Source: Crossiella cryophila (GTDB taxonomy: Bacteria; Actinomycetota; Actinomycetes; Mycobacteriales; Pseudonocardiaceae). Taken from it: DNA of 64,000 nucleotides. Positions within the stretch are counted from its first letter, which is position 1; each line of letters starts with the position of its first letter. The stretch lies in assembly GCF_014204915.1 (NCBI RefSeq), contig NZ_JACHMH010000001.1, forward strand, positions 2,046,001 to 2,110,000, given 5' to 3'. A program made the position numbers and the translations under genes. Below, piece by piece: positions 23,278 through 32,758 of the stretch. The notes below the pieces were generated by a model. That model did no database searches. It saw nothing but the letters and a program-made list of their open reading frames with translations, and had not been told where the DNA came from.

Positions 23278-24203
23278 CCCTGGCCGCCCCGGCCGTGGAA
23301 CGGGCCTGGACACCGCCGTTCCCGCTCGACCTGGCCGCCGTGCTCGGACCGCTGCGCCGCGGTCCGGCCGACCCGTGCCTGCGCATCGGGCCGGACGGCA
23401 GCGTGTGGCGGGCGAGCAACACCGCGGCCGGGGTCGCCACCATCGCACTGCGCCGGGCACATGGCGAGATCCGGGCCAGTGCCTGGGGACCGGGTGCGGA
23501 ACTGGCCCTGGCGGGGCTGCCGGACCTGCTCGGCGCGCGGGATGACGACACCGGTTTCCTCGCCCACCACGAGCTGATCGCGCAGGCGCGGCGGCGGGCG
23601 CCCGGACTCCGGCTCGGGCGGACCGGGCAGGTGTGGGACGTGCTGATCCCGGCGGTGCTGGAGCAGAAGGTCACCGGCAAGGAGGCATGGCGCTCCTGGC
23701 GCGAGCTGTGCCGCCGATTCGGCACCCCGGCCCCCGGAGCGGCGGGCGTCTCGCCCGAACTTCTCTTCGCCCCGCCAACCCCCAAGGCCCTGCTCGCCAT
23801 CCCCGACTGGGACTGGCACCGCGCCGGCGTCGACGGCGCCCGCCGCCGGACCCTGCTCGCCGCCGCCTCCGTGGCCACCCGCCTGGAACGCGCCGTCGAC
23901 CTCGGCGGCGAGGCAGGCCGCGACCTGCTGTGCAAGGTCCCCGGCATCGGGGTCTGGACCGCGGCCGAGATCGCGCAACGGGCCTGGGGCGACCCGGACG
24001 CGGTCAGCGTCGGCGACTACCACCTGCACGACGCGGTCGGCTGGGCGCTGACCGGCCGGGACGCCACCGACGAGGAGATGCTGGCCCTGCTCGCCCCCTA
24101 CGCCCCGCACCGCCAGCGCGCGGTCCGCTACCTGGAGCTGACCGGGGCCCGCAAACCTCGCCGCGGACCCCGGTTCGCCGGCCGGGACTACCGCGCGATC
24201 TGA
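23274..24203 (+). CDS. AlkA-like DNA-3-methyladenine glycosylase (HhH-GPD)
   Basis: 309 residues. Base-excision repair glycosylase that removes alkylated purines. The helix-hairpin-helix reads LCKVPGIGVWTAAEIAQRAW, followed by DAVSVGDYHLH, which holds the catalytic Asp. IPAVLEQKVTGKEAWRSWREL is the conserved helix before it. ATG 23274 overlaps the stop of the guanylyltransferase (ATGA), so translation is coupled. The 3' end overlaps the convergent Nudix gene by 16 nt. The N-terminal 110 residues are less conserved, as is usual for AlkA relatives. Confidence 0.88.
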   Translation: MTLAAPAVERAWTPPFPLDLAAVLGPLRRGPADPCLRIGPDGSVWRASNTAAGVATIALRRAHGEIRASAWGPGAELALAGLPDLLGARDDDTGFLAHHELIAQARRRAPGLRLGRTGQVWDVLIPAVLEQKVTGKEAWRSWRELCRRFGTPAPGAAGVSPELLFAPPTPKALLAIPDWDWHRAGVDGARRRTLLAAASVATRLERAVDLGGEAGRDLLCKVPGIGVWTAAEIAQRAWGDPDAVSVGDYHLHDAVGWALTGRDATDEEMLALLAPYAPHRQRAVRYLELTGARKPRRGPRFAGRDYRAI

Positions 24204-24730
24204 CGCAGCGCCAGCTCGACCAGCTTCGGCACACTGTCCACATTGGACGGCAACGCGTGCACCGGCCACCACTGCAGATCCACCGACTCCGCACTGCGCA
24301 CCGGCTGGGCGCCGGCGGGCGCGCGCACCAGGTACCGCACGTCCAGGTGCCGGGTGGGCAGGCCCAGTGAGCAGGTGATCGGGTGCACCTCCAGCTGCAG
24401 CGGCCCCGGTTCGATCACCAGGCCGTCGATGCCGGACTCCTCGGTGGCCTCCCGCAGCGCCGCCGCGAGCAGCGTCGGATCCGCCGGTTCGCAGTGCCCG
24501 CCCAGCTGCAACCAGCGCCCCACCCTGGGATGCAGGGTCAGCAGCACGTGTTCGCCGGTGGCGTCCAGCACGATCGCGGACGCGGTCAGGTGGCCGGGTT
24601 CGCAGGAACGCTGACAAGCGTCCGCACGCGCCGCCAGGAAGCTCAGGAACGCGTGCCGCTGGCTCTCCTGGCACGGGTCCGCCGGCCGCCAGGCCGACAG
24701 CTCAGCGACCGCCTCAGCGTGCAGGTTCAC
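24188..24730 (-). CDS. Nudix hydrolase domain protein
   Basis: 180 residues. The Nudix box lies near residues 76-100 and ends [10 protein letters not shown], matching REUxEExGU, but the usual first Glu is replaced ([12 protein letters not shown]). Several actinobacterial relatives share this GGHCEP form, so activity may persist with altered metal binding. GTG 24730 overlaps the fbiB stop (GTGA), so it is the third gene of the fbiA-fbiB transcript. Substrate unknown; the F420 operon context makes a nucleotide clean-up role possible. Confidence 0.85.
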   Translation of the reverse strand: MNLHAEAVAELSAWRPADPCQESQRHAFLSFLAARADACQRSCEPGHLTASAIVLDATGEHVLLTLHPRVGRWLQLGGHCEPADPTLLAAALREATEESGIDGLVIEPGPLQLEVHPITCSLGLPTRHLDVRYLVRAPAGAQPVRSAESVDLQWWPVHALPSNVDSVPKLVELALRQIAR

Positions 24731-26067
24731 AGTTCGATCAGCTCCCCGGTCAGGTCCCGTGGTTCCCGCGGCGCCAGCGGCCCGTCCGCCGGATAGCCCA
24801 CCGCGACCGCGCCCAGCGGCGCGAAATCGGCAGGCAGGTCCAGGATCGAGCGCACGGTGTCCGGGCAGAAGATGGTGGAGGAGACCCAGCAGGAGCCGAG
24901 CCCCTCGGCGGCCAGCGCCACCAGCAGGCCCTGCACGGCCGCGCCGCCCGCCACGGTGAACATGGTCTGCTCGGCCGCGGTGCGGCGCTCGTCCGGGTAG
25001 TCGTGCGCGCCGTCGGGCACCCCGAACGGCAACACGATCTCCGGCGCCCCGTACAGCAGGTCGCCGCGTTTGATCCGGCGGTCGATCCGCTCCGCCGGCC
25101 AGCCGTCGGCACGCAGGTCCGAGCGCCACTGCTCGCGCATGCCGTCGAGCAGTTTGGCCCGCAGCACCCGGTCGCGCAGCCAGACGAACCGCACCGGGTG
25201 GGTGTGGTGCGGGGCGGGCGCGGTCAGCGCGACCCCGACCGCGCGGCGCACCAGCTCCGCGGGCACCTCCTCCTGGCTGAAGGTCCGGATCGAGCGCCGG
25301 GTCAGCACCGCCTCCCGGCGGCCCTGCTCGATCGCCAGATCCGTGCCCAGCCGGAACAGGTCCTCATCCGATGGCCGGACCAGGTCCCGCGCGGTGGAGC
25401 CGTCCTCCACAATGGACATTCCGCGGACCACCGCCACCGGCAGCCCGCCCAGCTTGCCCTTCACCAGATCCGCGGCCGCGGCCAGCTCGTCGGCCACCGC
25501 GACCTCGGTGACGTGCAGTTCGTTGCCCTGCGGGTCGACGGATCCGGCGTAGCGGTGCAGCACGGCCAGCCCGGCCGCGCCGATGGCCGCGTCGGTCTGG
25601 CCGATCCGCCAGGCCCGGCCCATGGTGTCGGTGACCACCACCGCGACCGTGACGCCGAGCAGCTCACGCAACCGTTCGCGCAGCTTCGCGGCCGAACCGT
25701 CCGGGTCCACCGGCAGCAGCGCCAGCTCGTCGGTGGCCACGTTCGAGCCGTCCACACCCGAGGCCGCCTGGATCACGCCCAGCCGGTTCTCGGTGATCAG
25801 CGTGCGGAACTTGCGCGCCACCAGCCGGACCGATTCGGCGTCCACCAGCTCCCGGCGCAGGGCGTCCCGCGCCTCCGGGTCGGTGGGCGCGGTGACCAGC
25901 CTGCCCTCCACTTTGGACAGAACCTTGCTGGTCACCACCAGCACGTCGTCCTCGCGCAGCCAGGGCGCGGCGGCGGCCAGCGCGGCCGCCAGGTCGTCGC
26001 CGGGCCGGAACTCGGGCAGTCCGGTGACCGGCAGGATCTCCAGGGAAGCCGCGGCGTGGTCAGCCAA
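24727..26067 (-). CDS. fbiB: Coenzyme F420:L-glutamate ligase with nitroreductase domain
   Basis: 446 residues, the two-domain actinobacterial form. The N-terminal CofE-like ligase (1-240) adds glutamates to F420-0 and has [23 protein letters not shown] and [21 protein letters not shown]. The C-terminal FMN/nitroreductase domain (about 250-446), which reduces dehydro-F420, begins [15 protein letters not shown] and has [19 protein letters not shown]. The TTG start at 26067 lies inside the fbiA 3' end; the 8-nt overlap implies coupling. Synteny matches Rv3262. Confidence 0.95.
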   Translation of the reverse strand: MADHAAASLEILPVTGLPEFRPGDDLAAALAAAAPWLREDDVLVVTSKVLSKVEGRLVTAPTDPEARDALRRELVDAESVRLVARKFRTLITENRLGVIQAASGVDGSNVATDELALLPVDPDGSAAKLRERLRELLGVTVAVVVTDTMGRAWRIGQTDAAIGAAGLAVLHRYAGSVDPQGNELHVTEVAVADELAAAADLVKGKLGGLPVAVVRGMSIVEDGSTARDLVRPSDEDLFRLGTDLAIEQGRREAVLTRRSIRTFSQEEVPAELVRRAVGVALTAPAPHHTHPVRFVWLRDRVLRAKLLDGMREQWRSDLRADGWPAERIDRRIKRGDLLYGAPEIVLPFGVPDGAHDYPDERRTAAEQTMFTVAGGAAVQGLLVALAAEGLGSCWVSSTIFCPDTVRSILDLPADFAPLGAVAVGYPADGPLAPREPRDLTGELIEL

Positions 26068-27046
26068 CGCGCACCCCGCCCAGCTCGAAGGCGTCCAGTG
26101 CCATCCGCGCGGTCGCGTCCACAGTGGACATGAGCAGTGGCACTGCGCGCACTTCCACCCCCTCGACCAGCGCGGAGTCGCCGGTGTGGATCAGCCAGCC
26201 GTCCAGGACGCCACCGGCCTTGCGCGATCCGTAGTGCCGCGCCACCGCCTCCGCGGTCGAGTCCACCCCGATCGCGGTCAGGCAGGCATCGGCCATCCCG
26301 CGCAACGGTTTGCCGTCGATGATGGGTGAAAGCCCGATAACCGGCGCCTCGGTGGCGGTGATCGCCGCCCGGATGCCCGGCACGGCAAGGATGGTGCCCA
26401 CGCTGACCACCGGGTTCGACGGCGCGAACAGCACGATGTCGGCGTTGGTGATGGCCTCGGCCACCCCCGGTCCCGGCTTGGCCTCCTCGGCCCCGACCGA
26501 CACGATCGCGTGTGCCGGCAACTGCGCCCGGTGCCGGACCCACCACTCCTGGAAGTGGATCGCCCTGCGCTCGCCGGTCTCCGGATCGTCGACGGAGACA
26601 TGGGTCTCCACCCGGTCGTCGCTGGCCGGCAGCAACCGGACCCCCGGCTGCCAGCGGGCGCACAGCGCCTCGGTCACCGCGGAGAGCGGGTAACCGGCAC
26701 GCAGCATCCGGGACCGCACCAGGTGGGTGGCGATGTCCTTGTCGCCGAGGCCGAACCAGCTCGGCTCGGCGCCGTAGGCCGCCAGCTCCTCCTTGACCGT
26801 CCAGCTCTCCCCGGCCTGGCCCCAGCCGCGCTCGGTGTCGATGCCACCGCCCAGGGTGTACATGCAGGTGTCCAGGTCCGGACACACCCTCAGCCCGTGC
26901 AGCCAGACGTCGTCACCGTTGTTGACCACCGCGGTGATCTCGTGCGGCGACTCGCCGGGACCAATGGCGGGAAGGCCCAGCGCGGCCTTCACCCCTTGCA
27001 GGAAACGGGCGCCACCGACGCCACCTACCAGCACAACGACCTTCAC
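26060..27046 (-). CDS. fbiA: F420 phosphoenolpyruvyl/2-phospholactate transferase
   Basis: 328 residues, CofD family. It transfers the activated three-carbon acid from the GTP-linked intermediate to Fo, giving dehydro-F420-0. [18 protein letters not shown] is the nucleotide loop, [20 protein letters not shown] the conserved acidic region, and [20 protein letters not shown] the CofD signature. GTG 27046 is used because the protein then begins with the first beta strand; GAGGATGG lies upstream. It opens the fbiA-fbiB-Nudix operon. The product overlaps nothing at its 5' end but the site-2-protease gene ends only 65 bp upstream. Confidence 0.95.
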   Translation of the reverse strand: MKVVVLVGGVGGARFLQGVKAALGLPAIGPGESPHEITAVVNNGDDVWLHGLRVCPDLDTCMYTLGGGIDTERGWGQAGESWTVKEELAAYGAEPSWFGLGDKDIATHLVRSRMLRAGYPLSAVTEALCARWQPGVRLLPASDDRVETHVSVDDPETGERRAIHFQEWWVRHRAQLPAHAIVSVGAEEAKPGPGVAEAITNADIVLFAPSNPVVSVGTILAVPGIRAAITATEAPVIGLSPIIDGKPLRGMADACLTAIGVDSTAEAVARHYGSRKAGGVLDGWLIHTGDSALVEGVEVRAVPLLMSTVDATARMALDAFELGGVRVG

Positions 27047-27110
27047 AGGGGGCCATCCTCCCCGCCTTGCCCGAACGGGCGAACTTGGGGGCCGCGCTCC
27101 GTAACCAAGG

Positions 27111-27875
27111 TCACGACCCGAACCCACCCTCCCAGAACCGGAACCAGCGCTGCCCGTAGAACACGTCGAGCACGTTGCCGCCGAAGGTCTCGAAGACCCA
27201 CAGCACCACCGTGCTGAACAACTGGCCGACCACCGGCACCCCGATCAGCAGGGCGAACAGTACGAACGGCGCCCACGGACGGGCCTTCGCGCCGAACTCC
27301 CTCGCCTGGTACGACAGGTACGGCTCGATCACGCCGAAACCGTCCAGACCCGGAATGGGCAGGATGTTCAGCACGAACGCGAGCATTTGCAGGTAGGCCA
27401 GATAGGACAGTCCGGCTGCCAGCCCAACGGGTGGATTTGTCAGTGCCACCGTCGCAATGAGCAACAGACCGATCACCAGGTTCGCCATTGGCCCGGCCAA
27501 CGACACCAACGACTCCGCGCGCTTGGTCCGCAACGCGTGTCGATCGATCCACACCGCCCCGCCGGGCAGCGGGATTCCACCGACGGCCAGCAACAGCAGT
27601 GGCATCAGGATGCTCAGCACCGGATCGGTGTACTTGCGGATGTCCAGGGTGAGATATCCCTTGTGCCGCACCGAATAATCGCCGCCGCGCAGGGCTAGAT
27701 AAGCGTGCCCGAACTCGTGCAGGCAGAGCGAGACAGCCCAGCCGCCGAGCACCAGCAGGACGATTCCGGCAGTGCGTGCCACATTCTGGTCCACCGTGGA
27801 CAGCACGCCGCCGCCGACCGTGACGGCCAGCAGGATTAGGAACAGCGGACTCGGGGCAACCGAGGATCTCGTCAC
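27111..27875 (-). CDS. Site-2-protease-like zinc metallopeptidase (M50)
   Basis: 254 residues, about six membrane segments. The zinc site HEFGH lies in the segment LCLHEFGHAYLALRGG, and the third ligand in NILPIPGLDGFG (NxxPxxxLDG), both diagnostic of M50 intramembrane proteases. There is no PDZ domain. GTG 27875 is chosen because the first helix (PLFLILLAVTVGGGVL) follows nine residues later; upstream in-frame codons lie in the whiB2 promoter region. It is divergent from whiB2. Substrate unknown; family members cut anti-sigma factors. Confidence 0.87.
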   Translation of the reverse strand: MTRSSVAPSPLFLILLAVTVGGGVLSTVDQNVARTAGIVLLVLGGWAVSLCLHEFGHAYLALRGGDYSVRHKGYLTLDIRKYTDPVLSILMPLLLLAVGGIPLPGGAVWIDRHALRTKRAESLVSLAGPMANLVIGLLLIATVALTNPPVGLAAGLSYLAYLQMLAFVLNILPIPGLDGFGVIEPYLSYQAREFGAKARPWAPFVLFALLIGVPVVGQLFSTVVLWVFETFGGNVLDVFYGQRWFRFWEGGFGS

Positions 27876-28047
27876 ACCAACACTCTGCCTTGCCAGTGAA
27901 CATCCTTGCCAGCGGGCCAGATTCGTCCCCCGTCGTGTGTACTTGGCTTGACCCTCTTGCATCCCACAGGTCTAATCACATTGGTGTCATTCGTCGGGTG
28001 GGACGGCGAATGGGGTCCGCCACCGGGGAGTGCGGGAGGAGCGGACA

Positions 28048-28368
28048 GTGGAAGAGAACGAAGGGAGCCGAGTGGGAGAGCGGGACACCGCACCCACTGG
28101 CGTGGGAGTGCTGGTCGATCTCTTCGACCCCGCCCTCGAGGCGGACGAGGAGCACGACTGGCAAGAACGGGCACTGTGCGCGCAGACCGACCCGGAGGCG
28201 TTCTTCCCTGAGAAGGGTGGATCCACCAGGGAGGCCAAGCGGATCTGTGCCGGTTGCGAGGTTCGGCCAGAGTGCCTCGAGTATGCCCTTGCGCACGATG
28301 AGCGCTTCGGCATCTGGGGTGGTCTGTCCGAGCGAGAGCGCCGCAAGCTCAAACGCCGAGCGGTGTGA
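28048..28368 (+). CDS. whiB2: WhiB-family iron-sulfur regulator, WhiB2/WhmD type
   Basis: 106 residues. Four cysteines for the 4Fe-4S cluster sit at 44, 67, 70 and 76 (CAQTD, then CAGCEVRPEC), followed by the GIWGG turn (88-92) and a basic tail RERRKLKRRAV that binds DNA. WhiB2/WhmD works with the primary sigma factor and controls septation and sporulation. GTG 28048 is preferred over GTG 28030 because GGGAGGA lies 7-8 nt before it. Synteny with fbiA/B and DUF3499 matches Rv3260c. Confidence 0.94.
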   Translation: MEENEGSRVGERDTAPTGVGVLVDLFDPALEADEEHDWQERALCAQTDPEAFFPEKGGSTREAKRICAGCEVRPECLEYALAHDERFGIWGGLSERERRKLKRRAV

Positions 28369-28423
28369 CATAACGGTTCGGTGTGGCCGGGTGAGTTCGC
28401 CCGGTCGCACCCCGTAGCGTTTT

Positions 28424-28460
28424 CCACCACGTGCCAGTGGATTCCACCGGCACGTGGTGG
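28424..28460 (+). terminator. Hairpin downstream of whiB2
   Basis: Perfect 12-bp arms CCACCACGTGCC and GGCACGTGGTGG enclose 13 nt. The hairpin lies 55 bp after the whiB2 stop and just before the large glycosyltransferase. Each arm includes CACGTG, so a protein site is also possible. No T-tract. Confidence 0.55.
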
Positions 28461-28515
28461 GGGCGCTCGCGATCCCCGCACGGGGGACCTGTCACCGCCG
28501 AGCCGAGGGACCAGC

Positions 28516-31500
28516 TTGCCGCACCCGACGCTGAGCACCGCGCCGGTGCTCGCCGTGATCGTCTGCCATGACGGCGCGGAATGGTTGCGGCCACTGCTCT
28601 CCGCGCTGCGCCGCCAATCCGTGCGACCACGGCACATCCTCGCCGTGGACACCGGATCCACCGACGCCACCGCCAGGGTGCTGGCCGCCGCGGCCACCGG
28701 TCCGGACCAGTTGCTCGACGGCGTGCTCACCGAAGCCCCCGACACCGGGTTCGGCGCCGCCGTCGGCAAGGCCGTGGCCACCGCGACCGAACGCTGGGGC
28801 GACCCCGGCAAGTGGATCTGGTTGCTGCACGACGACTCCGCGCCCGAACCCGACTGCCTGCCCGCACTGCTGAGCACCGCCGAACTCGCGCCGTCCGCTG
28901 CCGTGCTCGGCCCGCTCGCGGTGGACTGGGCCGACCCCAGGCTGGTGGTGCAGGGCGGGCTGTCGCTGGATGCCTCCGGCCACACCCAGACCGGCATCTC
29001 CGGCGCGGAACTGGCCTACGGCGGCGGCTTCGAGCAGAGCAGGGACGTGCTCGCGGTCGGCAGCGCGGGCGCGCTGATCCGGCGCGAGGTGTGGGAACGA
29101 CTCGGCGGGCTGGACCCCGCGCTGCCGCTGGGCGGCGACGACATCGACCTGGGCTGGCGGGCCAACCTGGCCGGGCACCTGGTGCTGCTGGTGCCCTCGG
29201 CCCGGATCCGGCACGCCCGTGCCGCCGAACGGGATCAGCGCCCGGTGCACGCGGTGCCCGCACTCGCCCGCGCCCGGCGCGCGCACGGCCTGCGCACCTT
29301 CCTGGTCAACACCAGCGTGCCCTCCTTCCTGATCGGCCTGCCCCGGCTCGCGCTGCTGTGCCTGTTGCGGGCACTGGGATTCCTGTTGCTGCGCCGGGGA
29401 CGGCGGGCCGGTGACGAACTGGCCGCGCTGGGTTACCTCTTCGGTGGCCGGGCCGGACTGCTGGCCGCCCGCCGCTCCCGCGCCGCCACCAGGACCGTGT
29501 CGCCAAGGGAGATCCGCGGCCTGTTCACCTCGCGGCTGACCCGGTCGCGCAACGCCGGGCACCGCGGCCTGCTGCACGTGCTGCGCAGCCGGGTGCGCGC
29601 GGATGCCAGCCTCGGCCGATTGCCGGCCAGTCCGGTGCCGGAGTGGACCGAACCCGGTGCCCCGCAACGCCAACCCGGCCCGCCCGCGCTGCCCGCCGGC
29701 GCACTCGGCCCCAGCCGCCGCCGCGGCGCGGCCCGCAGACTGGGCCCGGCCGGACTGCGCAGGCCCGCCGGACCGGTGGTGGTCGAGGTGGCCGCGCCCG
29801 AGCTGTACCGCCGCCGCCCCAGCCCACGCCCCCGGCCCTCACCGGTGCCGCGCGGGACCCCGCGACCGGCCGAACTGGTGCTGGTGGAGATCGACCGCGG
29901 CCGGGTGCTGCGCGAGTTGCTGCTCAGCCCGGTGCTGTTCCTGGTGCTCGGCCTGGCCGTGCTCGCGCTGGCCACCCAGTGGGCCCGGCTCGGCGGCGAC
30001 CTCGCGGGCGGCCGGTTGCTGCCCGCAGGGGACATCGGTGACACCTGGGCCGGGTACGTGGCCGCCTGGCAACCCGTCGCGGGCGGCAGCATCGCACCCG
30101 CGCCCGCGGCCACCGGCGTGCTCGCGGTGCTCGGCACCCTGTTGGGCGGACCCTCGATCGCGCTCACCGTGCTGCTGCTCGGCGACCTGCCACTGGCCGG
30201 GCTGGCCGCCTACCTGGCCACCCGCCGCCTGCGCGTGCCCAGGACCGTGCGCGCCGCGGTGGCCGCCGGGTACGCGCTGCTGCCCATCGCCACCGCCGCC
30301 ACCGCCCAGGGCCGTCTCGACGTGATCGTGGTCCATCTCCTGCTGCCGCCGGTGCTGGCCGGGGTGGCCGCCATCCTGTGGCCGCGCAGGCCGGACATCG
30401 GCTGGCTCTCCATCACCTGCGCCACCGCGCTCGCGCTGGCCGTGCTCGGCGCCTTCCACCCGCTGCCGCACCTGCTGGTGCTGCTGGCCGCGCTGATCGG
30501 GTTCGTGCTGGTGCCCGGCTCCGGCCGCAGGCGGGTGGCCGCGCTGTTCACCCTGGTGCTGCTGCCACTGGCCCTCCAGCTCCCGTGGCCCGCGCTGGTC
30601 CTGCGCCATCCCTCGGTGCTGCTGCACGGCACCGGCGCCCCGCTGCGCGAGGCCAGGGCCAACCCCCTGGACCTGCTCGCGCTCTACCCCGGCGGCCCCG
30701 GCGCACTGCCCTGGCTGGGCCTGATCGCCGTGCTGGCCGCGCTGACCGCGGCCCTGCTCCGCCCGCGCCCGGCCATGCTGCCCGGACTCGGCCTCGCGCT
30801 GCTGGGCGCCGCCGCGGCCATCGCGGTCGGGCTGATCGAGGTGACCCCGGCCAACGGCGGCCCGGCAGGCACCGGCTGGACCGGCGCCCCGCTGCTGCTC
30901 ACCGGCTGCGGCCTGGCCTGGATCGTGCTCGCCGCCGCCCTGCCCGGCGCCCCGGTCACCGTGCCCATCCGCGCGCTCGCGGGCGCGGGCGCGACCGTGC
31001 TGGCCGCCCTCGCCGTCAGCACCCTGCTCCTCGGCCAGGACGGCCCGCTGCGCTCGGCCCCGCCACTGCTGGTCAACAGCCAGCTCGCCGAACTCGCCGC
31101 CACCGGCGCCGGGGTGCTGGAGGTCGGCGCCTACGGGCAGCCCAGCCGCCAGACCGCTGGCCGGTTGCCGCGCTTCGGCGACGACGACGTGCTCGCCGTG
31201 CCCGCCGCCGCCCAGCGGGTCCAGGACACCGCCACCGCCCTGCGCGCGGGCACCACCGAGGCCGTCCGCGGCGCACTGCTCTCCGCCGGTGCCAGTGGCG
31301 TCCGATTCCTGCTGCTGCCCGACCCCGCCGCCGCGACCAAGATCCGCGCCGCCGCCCCCGACCTGGTGGTGGCCGATGCCACCGCCACCGACGGCCGCCC
31401 GGTGCTGCGCCTGACCCAGTCCCGCGGCCCGGTCACCCTGCTGGCAGGGGAGGCCGCGCTGCGCGCCCGCACCGGCGGCACCCCGGCCGGACAGATCGAG

Positions 31501-31794
31501 GCCACCGGCGTCGAGGCCCGGCCACCGGAGATCGCGGTCGCGGTCAGCGCGGGCGGACTCGGCCGGGTGCTGGTGCTCGCCGCCGAGGACGAACGCGGCT
31601 GGCTGGCCACCGTCGACGGCCGTGAGGTGCCGCTGGCCAGGGCCTACGGCCACCTGGTCGCGGTCGCGCTGCCGGAATCAGCCAGCGAGATCCGCGTCAC
31701 AGTTCCGGCTGGCCTGGCCGCGTTGCTCCTGCTCGTCCAGGCCGCGGCCGCGTTGTTCACCGCGCTCACCGCGCTGCCTAGTCGCCGTCGATGA
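28516..31794 (+). CDS. Large membrane glycosyltransferase: GT2 domain plus multi-spanning C-terminus
   Basis: 1092 residues. Residues 1-260 form a GT2 domain: LAVIVCHDGAEWLRPLLSAL, WIWLLHDDSAPEPD (metal site) and LGGDDIDLGWRANLAGH. A basic Pro/Arg-rich linker follows (about 370-470), then at least ten hydrophobic helices (for example VLFLVLGLAVLALA, TVLLLGDLPLAGLAAYLA) and a final helix near the C-terminus. Such proteins move or polymerise lipid-linked sugars in the envelope. TTG 28516 follows GAGGGA; the longer frame to 28381 would read through the whiB2 hairpin. The 3' end overlaps the convergent gene by 17 nt. Confidence 0.85.
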   Translation: MPHPTLSTAPVLAVIVCHDGAEWLRPLLSALRRQSVRPRHILAVDTGSTDATARVLAAAATGPDQLLDGVLTEAPDTGFGAAVGKAVATATERWGDPGKWIWLLHDDSAPEPDCLPALLSTAELAPSAAVLGPLAVDWADPRLVVQGGLSLDASGHTQTGISGAELAYGGGFEQSRDVLAVGSAGALIRREVWERLGGLDPALPLGGDDIDLGWRANLAGHLVLLVPSARIRHARAAERDQRPVHAVPALARARRAHGLRTFLVNTSVPSFLIGLPRLALLCLLRALGFLLLRRGRRAGDELAALGYLFGGRAGLLAARRSRAATRTVSPREIRGLFTSRLTRSRNAGHRGLLHVLRSRVRADASLGRLPASPVPEWTEPGAPQRQPGPPALPAGALGPSRRRGAARRLGPAGLRRPAGPVVVEVAAPELYRRRPSPRPRPSPVPRGTPRPAELVLVEIDRGRVLRELLLSPVLFLVLGLAVLALATQWARLGGDLAGGRLLPAGDIGDTWAGYVAAWQPVAGGSIAPAPAATGVLAVLGTLLGGPSIALTVLLLGDLPLAGLAAYLATRRLRVPRTVRAAVAAGYALLPIATAATAQGRLDVIVVHLLLPPVLAGVAAILWPRRPDIGWLSITCATALALAVLGAFHPLPHLLVLLAALIGFVLVPGSGRRRVAALFTLVLLPLALQLPWPALVLRHPSVLLHGTGAPLREARANPLDLLALYPGGPGALPWLGLIAVLAALTAALLRPRPAMLPGLGLALLGAAAAIAVGLIEVTPANGGPAGTGWTGAPLLLTGCGLAWIVLAAALPGAPVTVPIRALAGAGATVLAALAVSTLLLGQDGPLRSAPPLLVNSQLAELAATGAGVLEVGAYGQPSRQTAGRLPRFGDDDVLAVPAAAQRVQDTATALRAGTTEAVRGALLSAGASGVRFLLLPDPAAATKIRAAAPDLVVADATATDGRPVLRLTQSRGPVTLLAGEAALRARTGGTPAGQIEATGVEARPPEIAVAVSAGGLGRVLVLAAEDERGWLATVDGREVPLARAYGHLVAVALPESASEIRVTVPAGLAALLLLVQAAAALFTALTALPSRRR

Positions 31795-32251
31795 CTTCCG
31801 GGTCCAGCCCGAGGTAGGTGGCGACCTGCTCCACCAGCACGTCGTGCACCAGGTCGGACAGGTCCGCGCCGTCCTTGGCCCGCGCTTCCAGCGGCCGCCG
31901 GTAGAGCACGATGCGCGCCCTGGTGGGCAGTCCGCGCCGGTCCACCCCGGCCGGCACCAGCCGGGCCAGTGGCACGTTGCCGTCCTCGACCACGTCATCG
32001 CCCCAGGTCAGCTCCTCGGCATCGGCCGAGGGCAGCTCGGGAACGTCGTCGACGGCCACGTCCAGCTGGGTCAGCTCGTTGCGCCAGCGCTGCTCGATCG
32101 GCTCCAGGGCCTCCAGCACCACCGCGTCGAACCGCTCCGAACGACTGCGGGCAGCAGGCATCGTCGAGGGGTACAACTGCCCTCGCATACCTCGCCCATG
32201 CCGGTCCCGACGCTGCCTGATCCCCCGTCGGGTACCCCTCGCCATCACCAC
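31778..32251 (-). CDS. Metallopeptidase-like family protein (Rv3259-like), degenerate zinc motif
   Basis: 157 residues. The start matches the conserved actinobacterial pattern (RRDRHGRGMRG, then RSRSERFDAVVLEALEPIE). In related Zincin_1 proteins the C-terminus has HExxHxxG; here it reads VHDVLVEQVATYLGL, keeping only the first His, so zinc hydrolysis is doubtful. GTG 32251 is preferred because TACCCT lies 8 nt before it on this strand, as for other apparently leaderless genes; ATG 32245 is an alternative. Divergent from DUF3499 as in Rv3259/Rv3258c. Confidence 0.78.
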   Translation of the reverse strand: MVMARGTRRGIRQRRDRHGRGMRGQLYPSTMPAARSRSERFDAVVLEALEPIEQRWRNELTQLDVAVDDVPELPSADAEELTWGDDVVEDGNVPLARLVPAGVDRRGLPTRARIVLYRRPLEARAKDGADLSDLVHDVLVEQVATYLGLDPEVIDGD

Positions 32252-32326
32252 GGCCACTGAGGGTACGCGGATGTTGTCCGCGTGCCTGCCGCACAGGGTG
32301 GACCGGAGGCGCTATCGTCCCCAATC

Positions 32327-32686
32327 GTGCGGAGCGTAAGAAGGTGCTCGCGGACCGGGTGCACGAACCCGGCCGTTGCGACGCTGACCTACGCCTACGC
32401 CGACTCCACCGCGGTCGTCGGGCCGCTGGCCACCTACTCCGAGCCGCACAGCTATGACCTGTGTGAACAGCACGCGATGCGGCTCACCGCCCCCCGTGGG
32501 TGGGAGGTCGTCCGGCACGAGGGCGAGTTCGCCGTTCCCCAACCTACGGTGGACGACCTGACCGCGCTGGCCGAGGCAGTGCGTGAGGCCGGCCGGGCGG
32601 ACCGCCCGATCGAGGCGAGCGAGCCGGTGTTCGGCGCGGGCCGACGCGGCCATCTACGGGTCCTTCCCGACCCCCATGAGGACTGA
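32327..32686 (+). CDS. DUF3499 family protein (Rv3258c-like)
   Basis: 119 residues. It begins MRSVRRCSRTGCTNPAVATL with Cys7 and Cys12, then YDLCEQHAMRL with Cys46 and His49, a likely zinc site. The C-terminal 50 residues are charged. Function unknown, but it is conserved between whiB2 and the phosphomannomutase in Actinobacteria. No Shine-Dalgarno precedes GTG 32327; TATCGT at 32313-32318 lies 8 nt upstream, so the message is probably leaderless. The divergent gene has the same layout, giving back-to-back promoters about 55 bp apart. Confidence 0.88.
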   Translation: MRSVRRCSRTGCTNPAVATLTYAYADSTAVVGPLATYSEPHSYDLCEQHAMRLTAPRGWEVVRHEGEFAVPQPTVDDLTALAEAVREAGRADRPIEASEPVFGAGRRGHLRVLPDPHED

Positions 32687-32758
32687 GCCACAGGCGCGCA
32701 CACGCCGCCGGTAGGCTTCGGGCTAGCTGTCCAAGTGAGCCGAAGTCAGGAGTAAGGC

